A stretch of DNA of 8,135 bases, from assembly GCA_902773395.1 (NCBI GenBank), contig CACYEJ010000397.1:1-8135 (forward strand), in the 5' to 3' direction. The stretch comes from an uncultured Ruminococcus sp. Lineage in GTDB: Bacteria; Bacillota_A; Clostridia; Oscillospirales; Acutalibacteraceae. Shown one piece after another: positions 1 to 5,438 of the stretch. The notes under the pieces were generated by a model. The model saw only the letters and a program-made list of their open reading frames with translations, did not search any database and had not been told where the DNA came from. Each line of letters opens with the position of its first letter. Position 1 is the first letter of the stretch. Made by a program: the position numbers and the translations under genes.

Positions 1-50
1 ATATAATCACAGCGATAGGGAAACAAAAAACTATTGCAGAAAAAATCCAA

Positions 51-78
51 TTGACAAAGATTAATTGGTAATACTAAT
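51..78 (+). promoter_or_regulatory. Candidate sigma-A promoter of the UBA-DUF4342 gene pair
   Basis: A perfect -35 box TTGACA lies at 51-56. After a 16-base spacer comes a weaker -10 candidate, ACTAAT, at 73-78 (4 of 6 matches to consensus). This would place the transcript start near 85 and leave a leader of about 65 bases before the ATG at 151. The -10 candidate lies inside the inverted repeats annotated at 65-103, so a repressor or activator could act here. The weak -10 is the main doubt. Confidence 0.45.
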
Positions 79-103
79 TCCAAGATTATCAGCAGAATTA
101 GTA
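65..103. repeat. Overlapping inverted repeats in the promoter/leader (operator-like)
   Basis: Two symmetric elements share an arm. The first is a 19-base imperfect palindrome at 65-83, centred on base 74, with outer arms TTGG/CCAA and 7 of 9 arm positions matching. The second is a perfect 9-base inverted repeat, TACTAATTC at 72-80 and GAATTAGTA at 95-103, with a 14-base loop. They cover the candidate -10 box and the likely transcript start. No run of T follows, so this is not a terminator. It could bind a dimeric regulator, but AT-rich sequence produces such symmetry fairly easily. Confidence 0.4.
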
Positions 104-150
104 AAAAACAAAGGACAACGCACAGCGTTTGATTTTTAGGAGGTATATTT

Positions 151-870
151 ATGAAAAGTTATGAAATGGTAGAAACTTTAAGCGAAAAGACGAATGTTTC
201 GTTGGCAGAGGCTAAGGACGCACTTGAAAAGTCCAATTGGGATATGCTAGATGCTGCAATCTATATTGAGAAAAACAAAGCTAACCGCAATTCGTCAGGA
301 CCTCAGATGCCTAACAATGGCTTTGCAGGAAGTCATCTGCACGAGGACAAGGGTCAGTACAGCAACCCTGGTTACACACACTTCTCAGGAGCACCTAATG
401 GACAGCCTTTCCCGAATGGTCAGCCACCGTTTGGCAGACCGCCGTTCAATCCTCCTTTCGGAGGTCCTAACGGTCATGTTCCGCCCTACGATCCTCATTT
501 TAACAGACCGCCGGTATCAGTTGGAGAAATGCTCGGCAGACTTTTCGGAAAAATGGAAATTCTTGTGAATAAGGCTTTTTTCGATTCTTTCGTAGTAAGC
601 AAGAACGGCAGACGTATCTTTCAGATTCCGCTTCTGGTTTTCTTGATTGCACTTCTTTGCGGAGTGTTCCCGGTTGCATTTCTCCTTGTGATTGGAATTA
701 TGTGCGGCTTTCAGTACTCTTTCGAGGGCAGATCCGTTGGAAAGGAACCGCTAAATCATTTCTTCAATAATGCAAAGAATGCAGCCGATAAGATGAAGAA
801 TGATTTTCATACAGAGTATGATAAGATGAAGAACGATTTCCAAAAAGGCGTGGACGATACAAAACAGTAA
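151..870 (+). CDS. UBA-like/DUF4342 membrane protein, paralog 1 (239 aa)
   Basis: The function is not established. Residues 1-45 form a small helical UBA/EF-Ts-N-like domain (ETLSEKTNVSLAEAKDALEKS followed by W30DMLDAAIYIEK). This fold makes a three-helix protein-binding module in other families. Residues 46-122 are a Pro/Gly/Asn/Phe-rich linker with repeated PNGQP and PPF units. Residues 123-200 match the DUF4342 pattern: an amphipathic helix, a short basic segment (KNGRRIFQIP), then a hydrophobic stretch at about 156-187 that probably forms a membrane hairpin or one long segment. Residues 205-239 are a charged helical tail with an 11-residue repeat. There is no signal peptide. The ATG at 151 has a strong AGGAGGT site at 138-144, six bases upstream, which fixes the start. 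It is followed after 35 bases by its paralog and is probably co-transcribed with it. The domain calls come from recalled family patterns. Confidence 0.8.
   Translation: MKSYEMVETLSEKTNVSLAEAKDALEKSNWDMLDAAIYIEKNKANRNSSGPQMPNNGFAGSHLHEDKGQYSNPGYTHFSGAPNGQPFPNGQPPFGRPPFNPPFGGPNGHVPPYDPHFNRPPVSVGEMLGRLFGKMEILVNKAFFDSFVVSKNGRRIFQIPLLVFLIALLCGVFPVAFLLVIGIMCGFQYSFEGRSVGKEPLNHFFNNAKNAADKMKNDFHTEYDKMKNDFQKGVDDTKQ
787..840 (+). repeat. 33-base tandem repeat encoding an 11-residue helical repeat
   Basis: The 21-base unit coding for DKMKNDF occurs at 787-807 and again at 820-840, exactly 33 bases apart. The copies differ at two positions, both synonymous (AAT/AAC and TTT/TTC). The protein therefore carries an 11-residue periodic amphipathic tail (residues 213-219 and 224-230). 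Such 11-mer spacing is typical of amphipathic helices that lie on membranes or form right-handed coiled coils. The near-identity suggests a recent duplication. Confidence 0.8.
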
Positions 871-905
871 CAATTATTATGAATATTTATGGAAGGTGAT
901 TTTTT

Positions 906-1457
906 ATGACAAATCAGGAAATGGTAGATAAGATCGTGAACAAGTCGGGTATTACCCGTGAGCAGGCAGAACAGGCATTAGAGATGCACGACGGCGATTT
1001 GCTGGAGGCTATGATCTACGTTGAAAAAACGTATCAGCAGAAGAGTGAAACTTCTTCATCAAGCTTTACAACAAACCCGAATGCTGCATTTAACAGTGAT
1101 GCAGATCAGCAGGCAAATAATAACGCTGCTCAGAATTTTAACGTGAATGAGGAAAAAACTTCCGGCTATGACAGAGAGGCTATTGGTGGTATAGTGAAAA
1201 AGATTATTGATTTTGTAGTAAGCAACTGCATTACTATCATGTACAACGAGAATGAGGTTGCAACAATTCCGCTTATCGTATGGATTGTTCTCTTCTTCTC
1301 AAGTATAAGCACATTGGTTGTGCTTATGTTTATCGCAATGTTCTTCAATGTTCGCTTTAGCTTCAGCGGCAAGGATCTTGGAAATGATAAGGCAAATAGA
1401 GTTATGTCTGATATTTACACCTTTGTACAGAATTTGAAATTAAGAGTTATGAATTAA
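906..1457 (+). CDS. UBA-like/DUF4342 membrane protein, paralog 2 (183 aa)
   Basis: This is a paralog of the preceding gene with the same three-part plan. Residues 1-42 are a UBA/EF-Ts-N-like domain (NQEMVDKIVNKSGITREQAEQ, then DGDLLEAMIYVEK). Residues 43-88 are a Ser/Asn/Gln/Ala-rich linker with no Pro-rich repeats. Residues 91-160 are the DUF4342-like region: an amphipathic helix, the polar turn MYNENEVATIP, a hydrophobic stretch at about 120-147, then NVRFSFSGKDLG. That last segment aligns with GFQYSFEGRSVG in paralog 1. It lacks the charged 11-residue-repeat tail. The ribosome site GGAAGGTGAT at 891-900 supports the ATG at 906. A hairpin terminator lies 28 bases after the stop, so the pair forms one unit. 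No function is known to me; a membrane-anchored adaptor is inference. Confidence 0.78.
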   Translation: MTNQEMVDKIVNKSGITREQAEQALEMHDGDLLEAMIYVEKTYQQKSETSSSSFTTNPNAAFNSDADQQANNNAAQNFNVNEEKTSGYDREAIGGIVKKIIDFVVSNCITIMYNENEVATIPLIVWIVLFFSSISTLVVLMFIAMFFNVRFSFSGKDLGNDKANRVMSDIYTFVQNLKLRVMN

Positions 1458-1484
1458 TTTCTATCTCATAAATTTTAGCTGTTT

Positions 1485-1519
1485 TATATCCGATAGGGAA
1501 AACATCTCTATCGGATATA
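1485..1519 (+). terminator. Rho-independent terminator after the UBA-DUF4342 pair
   Basis: TATATCCGATAG at 1485-1496 pairs perfectly with CTATCGGATATA at 1508-1519. Three inner pairs (one of them G-T) extend the stem to 15 base pairs with a 5-base loop. It is followed by GGTGTTTATT, a short and interrupted T tract, so termination may be incomplete. The complementary strand has no T tract, so the terminator points along the + strand. Confidence 0.75.
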
Positions 1520-1562
1520 GGTGTTTATTGAAAAACATTAATATTTGCAGTATTTATGCACC

Positions 1563-1591
1563 TTGTTCAAATGGCTAAAATATGTTATAAT
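1563..1591 (+). promoter_or_regulatory. Strong sigma-A promoter of the hydrolase/methyltransferase/two-component operon
   Basis: The -35 box TTGTTC is at 1563-1568 (3 of 6). After a 17-base spacer comes a perfect TATAAT at 1586-1591, preceded by TGT, which makes an extended -10. A second TATAAT follows immediately at 1591-1596. The transcript should start near 1598 and give a leader of about 25 bases. No promoter of similar quality was noticed between the next four genes, so this probably drives them all. Confidence 0.75.
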
Positions 1592-1611
1592 ATAATACAG
1601 AATAATACAGA
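1592..1611 (+). repeat. Perfect 10-base tandem duplication at the transcript start
   Basis: ATAATACAGA occurs twice back to back, at 1592-1601 and 1602-1611, covering the predicted transcript start and leader just before the AGAGG ribosome site. It may be a slippage duplication, and copy number could alter start-site choice. No function is proved. Confidence 0.7.
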
Positions 1612-1623
1612 AGAGGCGATAAA

Positions 1624-2427
1624 ATGTTGAAATACCCAATACTCTTTGTCCATGGCATGGGTTTTAGAGATAGTAATGTAATCAATTATTGGGGACGTAT
1701 TCCCTCTGTTTTTGAAAATGACGGCAATAAAGTTTTCTACGGCTATCAAGACAGCAACGGCACAATCGAAGATAATGCTCTGGTCTTAAAAAAAAGAATA
1801 GAAAAAATCATTAACGAAACGAATACAGATAAGCTTAATGTAATAGCCCACTCAAAGGGTGGACTTGATATGCGTTATGCGATTTCGTCCTTAGGTATGG
1901 GAAAATACATTGCTTCGCTTACAACGGTCAGTACTCCTCACAATGGTTCGAAAACAATTGACAAGATTATGAAGCTCCCCAAATGGACAGTAAAGTTAGT
2001 CGGAAAATGCTCTGATATTTGGCTTGGAATGTTGGGTGATAAAAAACCTAATGCTTACAAGGTTTTTTGTTCGTTTTCAACGGAGTTTGCGGAAAGCTTT
2101 AATAATTCAAATCCTGATGACCCAGAGGTGTATTATCAAAGCTATGCTTTTGTGATGAAAAATTCGTTTAGTGATATATTCATGACAATACCTCATTCTA
2201 TTATCTACCATATAGAGGGCGAAAACGACGGACTTCTAACGCCTGCCTCCGTACAGTGGGGCGACTTTAAAGGTGTTTTTTACGGGAATTCAAACAGAGG
2301 AATTTCGCATTGTGATGAGGTTGATTTAAGACGATGCAGATTTACACGTAAAGACGGCGACGGTGTAGCAGATGTGCTTGAGGTTTACCGCAGTATTCTT
2401 GGCGAATTAAAAAATAAAGGCTTATGA
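1624..2427 (+). CDS. Lipase-family alpha/beta hydrolase (267 aa)
   Basis: This is probably a triacylglycerol lipase or carboxylesterase. The full catalytic apparatus is visible. The oxyanion-hole HG is at 10-11 in LFVHGMG. The nucleophile elbow AHSKGG (75-80) holds Ser77. STPHNGS (103-109) is the conserved strand after the elbow. Asp202 lies in EGENDGLLTPASVQWG, and His229 in GISHCDEVDL. The Asp and His contexts resemble the NDGLV and NHLDEVN motifs of secreted bacterial family I lipases. There is no signal peptide: the protein begins directly with strand MLKYPILFVHG, so it should be cytoplasmic. The length is normal for compact lipases. AGAGG at 1612-1616, seven bases before the ATG, supports the start. 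It is the first gene of the operon; its TGA overlaps the ribosome site of the methyltransferase gene. The substrate is unknown; cell lipids, acyl esters or a lactone are all possible. Confidence 0.82.
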   Translation: MLKYPILFVHGMGFRDSNVINYWGRIPSVFENDGNKVFYGYQDSNGTIEDNALVLKKRIEKIINETNTDKLNVIAHSKGGLDMRYAISSLGMGKYIASLTTVSTPHNGSKTIDKIMKLPKWTVKLVGKCSDIWLGMLGDKKPNAYKVFCSFSTEFAESFNNSNPDDPEVYYQSYAFVMKNSFSDIFMTIPHSIIYHIEGENDGLLTPASVQWGDFKGVFYGNSNRGISHCDEVDLRRCRFTRKDGDGVADVLEVYRSILGELKNKGL

Positions 2428-2436
2428 GGTGACAAT

Positions 2437-3228
2437 ATGATTGTTAATAAATCTATTGATAGCGGAAAGGCGTTCGATTGGGGAAGAACCTCAACTGACT
2501 ATGCAAAATACAGAGATATTTATCCACAAGAGTTTTATGAGAAAATAGTATCACGAGGTCTATGTATCAGCGGTCAGAATATTCTTGATATAGGAACAGG
2601 TACAGGCGTGCTTCCAAGAAATATGTATCATTACGGTGCTGATTGGACAGCGGCGGATATCTCCGAAAATCAGATTGCAGAAGCAATTCGCTTGTCACGA
2701 GAACGTCAAATGAACATAAAATATATAGTGTCGTCCACAGAACAGCTGTCTTTTGCTGATGAATCCTTTGATGTAATTACCGCTTGTCAATGCTTTTGGT
2801 ATTTTGACCATAAAACAATTGCCCCGAAGCTCTATAATATGCTGAAGAGGAAAGGCAGATTGCTTGTATTATATATGGCTTGGCTGCCGTATGAAGATAA
2901 AATTGCCGGCGAAAGTGAAAAGCTTGTTTTAAAGTATAGCCCCAATTGGAGCGGTGCCGGAGAAACAATTAAGCCTATAGGTATTCCTAAATGTATATAT
3001 GATTATTTTAATATGGTATATCATGAAGAATACCGCATAAAATTACCGTTCACGAAAGAAACATGGAATGGCAGAATGAAAGCTTGCCGAGGTGTGGGTG
3101 CGTCATTGAACAGTCAGGAATTGGCAAATTGGGAAAGGGAGCATTTGTCGCTGCTGAATAGTATTGCTCAAAATGAATTTGAGATTTTGCATTATTGTGC
3201 TATGGCAGAATTAGAGGTAAAAAAGTAG
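2437..3228 (+). CDS. Class I SAM-dependent methyltransferase (263 aa)
   Basis: This predicted cytoplasmic enzyme transfers a methyl group from S-adenosylmethionine to an unidentified acceptor. SAM-binding motif I is ILDIGTGTGVLPR (49-61). The acidic residue at the end of strand beta-2 is Asp74 in AADIS, and TEQLSFADESFDVITA (101-116) gives motifs II and III. LKRKGRLLVLYMAW (136-149) is the post-motif strand. The fold is the UbiE/Methyltransf_11 type. The N-terminal segment KAFDWGRTSTDYAKYRDIYP and the C-terminal WNGRMKACRGVGASL look like those of a clostridial small-molecule methyltransferase family that I recall but whose substrate I do not know. GAGGTGA at 2426-2432 overlaps the hydrolase stop and sets the ATG, so the two genes are probably translationally coupled. 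Its own TAG overlaps the next ribosome site. Confidence 0.85.
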   Translation: MIVNKSIDSGKAFDWGRTSTDYAKYRDIYPQEFYEKIVSRGLCISGQNILDIGTGTGVLPRNMYHYGADWTAADISENQIAEAIRLSRERQMNIKYIVSSTEQLSFADESFDVITACQCFWYFDHKTIAPKLYNMLKRKGRLLVLYMAWLPYEDKIAGESEKLVLKYSPNWSGAGETIKPIGIPKCIYDYFNMVYHEEYRIKLPFTKETWNGRMKACRGVGASLNSQELANWEREHLSLLNSIAQNEFEILHYCAMAELEVKK

Positions 3229-3238
3229 GAGGGTTAAT

Positions 3239-3922
3239 ATGCAGAAAATACTCATTGTTGAAGATGAACAGAAAATCGCCCGTTTTGTAGAGCTTGAATT
3301 AAAGCACGAGGGATACGATGTAGAAAAAGCTTTCGACGGGAGAACAGGATTGTCAATGGCAGAAAGCGGCAGCTACGATTTGATTTTGCTTGATATAATG
3401 CTGCCGGGAATTAACGGTATTGAAATTCTACGCAGAATTCGCAAAGAATCAAATGTGCCGGTAATTATGCTCACTGCAAGAGATGCCGTTATGGATAAGG
3501 TTTCCGGACTTGACATGGGTGCAGACGACTACATTACTAAGCCGTTTGCTATCGAAGAGCTTTTAGCACGTATTCGTGTTACGCTCAGAAAAAACTCCTC
3601 TGCTTCCGAAAATAATACTTCATCTGTATTGCATTGCTGCGGTCTTACTCTTGACAGTAATCGTTTTAAGGTTACATATAATAGTATTCCTGTTGAACTT
3701 ACAGCTAAAGAATTTGCTTTGCTTCAAACATTAATGCAGAACAAAAATATTGTAATGTCAAGAGAAACTCTGCTTGCCAATGTGTGGGGTTATGATTATG
3801 TAGGAGAAACAAATGTAGTAGATGTTTATATCAGATATTTGCGTCAGAAAATCGACGAGAAATTCAAGACAAAAATAATTACAACCGTAAGAGGCGTAGG
3901 ATATGTCATCAAAGAAGACTGA
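3239..3922 (+). CDS. OmpR/PhoB-family response regulator (227 aa)
   Basis: This is the DNA-binding output of a two-component system. Residues 1-115 are the receiver domain, with the acidic pair Glu8-Asp9, phosphoacceptor Asp52 in LLDIMLPG, switch Thr79 and conserved Lys101 in the TKPF motif. After a Ser/Asn-rich linker (118-130), residues 131-227 are a winged-helix domain with LTAKEFALLQTLM, a recognition-helix region VVDVYIRYLRQKID and the terminal hairpin TVRGVGYVIK. All key residues are intact. AGGAGG at 3227-3232, six bases before the ATG, overlaps the stop of the methyltransferase gene. The reading frame overlaps the kinase by 20 bases. By family it should bind direct repeats near promoters as a phosphorylated dimer; its targets are not known, and the repeats at 5322-5406 are candidates. 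The N-terminal and DNA-binding parts resemble ArlR/CssR-type regulators of Firmicutes. Confidence 0.95.
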   Translation: MQKILIVEDEQKIARFVELELKHEGYDVEKAFDGRTGLSMAESGSYDLILLDIMLPGINGIEILRRIRKESNVPVIMLTARDAVMDKVSGLDMGADDYITKPFAIEELLARIRVTLRKNSSASENNTSSVLHCCGLTLDSNRFKVTYNSIPVELTAKEFALLQTLMQNKNIVMSRETLLANVWGYDYVGETNVVDVYIRYLRQKIDEKFKTKIITTVRGVGYVIKED

Positions 3923-5303
3923 TAAAAAGAATAATAAAAAAGAGCATACTTTTAAAAAGAAAGAGCATAATAATGTAATAGCAAAGCCAAAAAACAAGAA
4001 CAAATCTATTGCTGTACAGCTTGCGGCTGAACGCCTTTTTGAAAAGCTATTGGGTAGTATACTTTTTGATGCTGCATATATCATTATCTTGTATGGCTCA
4101 TTTTGGTATAATGCTCAAATGGAAGTAAATGGTTCTTTAACAAATTTTACCAGATTTAGTTTTTTTGGAAACGATAATCCTAAGTCGCTTTATGAATTTT
4201 TGTATTCTATAAAGTTGGAGATATACGGCAGTGATAATACAAGTTATATATTTGACGCAGCTTTTTATGGAGATTTTTTATATAATACAATATGGATAAT
4301 AATTATAATTCAGCTTATACTATTTCTAATATCATTGGTATCTGTACCTATTAGAATTAATCGAAAGCTTAAACCCCTTTACACGATTACAGACGCAACA
4401 CGGGCACTTAATTATGTAGATTTAACAAGTGAAGAATTTTCAACTCTGCAAGACGCCATAAATAAGTTTTCACCTAACGATCTTGACAGTAAAATCCATA
4501 CGGGCAAACAAGAATTTATAGGAATGGAGGACGCAATTAACGATCTTTTGGAGCGAACGAGAAATTCCTATAAAAGTCAGATTAGATTTGTATCAGATGC
4601 TTCTCACGAGCTTCGAACTCCGATTGCAGTAATACAGGGCTATGCAAATATGCTGGACAGGTGGGGCAGAGAAGATAAAGAAATCCTCGACGAATCTATT
4701 ACTTCTATAAAAAGCGAAGCTGAAAATATGAATCGTCTGGTAGAAAATCTGCTTTTCTTGGCACGAGGCGACAGCGGAAGAACTGTACTTCGATTTGAGC
4801 AACTCGATATTAATGAGTTAATGTGTGATATCTACGATGAATTTGTAATGATTGACAGCAAACACGAATTCGTACTCGATCTAAGAGCAGATATTAAATC
4901 GCAGGCGGACAGCTCATTGATTAAGCAATGCCTTAGAATTCTCATAGATAATGCTGTGAAATACTCTCCCGACGGAACTGATATTATATTAAGACTGCAA
5001 AAACGTGACGAGCAATATTTTGCTATTGAGGTTCAGGACTACGGAATAGGAATAAAAAGCGAAGATGCCGATAAAATATTCGAGCGATTTTACCGGAGCG
5101 ACCCCGCACGAAACAGACAGAACGGGGGTTCCGGCTTAGGCTTGTCAATTGCAAAATGGATTGCAGATAAGCATAACGGTTATTTTGAGCTTTTGAGCTA
5201 TGAGAATTTGGGAACAAGAATTTCACTGGTATTGCCTTATGTTGTCGATCCAAGTGCCGAACCGAATAATGAGAATTCGGAAAAAATTCAACAGCAAGTT
5301 TAA
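3903..5303 (+). CDS. Membrane sensor histidine kinase (466 aa), partner of the upstream response regulator
   Basis: The kinase autophosphorylates a histidine and passes the phosphate to the regulator encoded before it. Residues 1-45 are a Lys/Asn-rich cytoplasmic tail. The first membrane segment is about 49-69, an external sensing loop of about 55 residues follows, and the second membrane segment is about 126-150. A HAMP-like linker (about 152-225, with Pro158) looks longer than usual. The HisKA domain has SHELRTPIAVIQGY with phospho-acceptor His235. The ATPase domain shows the N box DNAVKYSP (Asn350), G1 box DYGIGI, F box FERFYRSD and G2 box GGSGLGLSIAK, so it should be active. A polar tail (449-466) ends the protein. 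The ATG lies inside the regulator gene and GAGG at 3891-3894 is eight bases upstream; no other early Met exists before residue 73. No PAS or other known sensor domain is visible, so the signal is unknown. Confidence 0.95.
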   Translation: MSSKKTDKKNNKKEHTFKKKEHNNVIAKPKNKNKSIAVQLAAERLFEKLLGSILFDAAYIIILYGSFWYNAQMEVNGSLTNFTRFSFFGNDNPKSLYEFLYSIKLEIYGSDNTSYIFDAAFYGDFLYNTIWIIIIIQLILFLISLVSVPIRINRKLKPLYTITDATRALNYVDLTSEEFSTLQDAINKFSPNDLDSKIHTGKQEFIGMEDAINDLLERTRNSYKSQIRFVSDASHELRTPIAVIQGYANMLDRWGREDKEILDESITSIKSEAENMNRLVENLLFLARGDSGRTVLRFEQLDINELMCDIYDEFVMIDSKHEFVLDLRADIKSQADSSLIKQCLRILIDNAVKYSPDGTDIILRLQKRDEQYFAIEVQDYGIGIKSEDADKIFERFYRSDPARNRQNGGSGLGLSIAKWIADKHNGYFELLSYENLGTRISLVLPYVVDPSAEPNNENSEKIQQQV

Positions 5304-5312
5304 ATCAGCCTA

Positions 5313-5341
5313 TTGACTAACAATTGTAAATTTGATAAAAT
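5313..5341 (+). promoter_or_regulatory. Candidate promoter 1 of the DUF2238 gene
   Basis: TTGACT (5313-5318, 5 of 6) is followed by a 17-base spacer and TAAAAT (5336-5341, 5 of 6), with TGA directly before the -10 as an extended -10. It begins ten bases after the kinase stop and would give a leader of about 90 bases. This suggests that the DUF2238 gene can be transcribed apart from the upstream operon, although I see no terminator between them. Confidence 0.65.
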
Positions 5342-5406
5342 TATAGATATACTTGTTTTTTTATGTTTACTTAATTATTGCCTTTAGATATAAAAATTGT
5401 AAGTTT
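5322..5406 (+). repeat. Direct repeat AATTGTAA(A/G)TTT, one copy in each candidate promoter spacer
   Basis: The 12-base element AATTGTAA(A/G)TTT occurs at 5322-5333 and 5395-5406, 73 bases apart, which is about seven helical turns. Each copy starts 13 or 14 bases before a -10 box. The first copy lies within the palindrome ACAATTGT at 5320-5327. It may be an activator or repressor site for both promoters. The surrounding DNA is very AT-rich, which weakens the case. Confidence 0.45.
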
Positions 5407-5413
5407 TTATAAT
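5385..5413 (+). promoter_or_regulatory. Candidate promoter 2 of the DUF2238 gene
   Basis: A weak -35, TAGATA (5385-5390, 4 of 6), is followed by a 17-base spacer and a perfect TATAAT at 5408-5413. The transcript start would be near 5420, which leaves a leader of about 19 bases just reaching the GGAGGTG ribosome site at 5428-5434. This is a tight but workable arrangement. AT-rich sequence makes a chance match possible. Confidence 0.4.
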
Positions 5414-5438
5414 TTATCCGGTATCTTGGAGGTGTGGC

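Noticed and set aside
2..7. TATAAT at the window's left edge
   Set aside because: The -35 region lies outside the window and a better-placed TTGACA box occurs at 51-56.
251..568. 105-codon frame in a second + strand frame inside the first DUF4342 gene
   Set aside because: It has no convincing ribosome site and no domain; the other frame has clear family motifs.
3758..4084. 108-codon minus-strand frame across the regulator/kinase overlap
   Set aside because: It is the shadow of two well-supported genes; the Phe/Ser-rich translation mirrors Lys-rich codons on the other strand.
5319..5362. Possible terminator between the kinase and the DUF2238 gene (run of seven T at 5356-5362)
   Set aside because: The only stem I can draw upstream is about five A-T pairs and not adjacent to the T run, so it is too weak.
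5304..5438. Riboswitch in the DUF2238 leader, suggested by the yjdF riboswitch name
   Set aside because: That riboswitch precedes an unrelated B. subtilis family, and this leader is very AT-rich with no multi-stem structure I can see.
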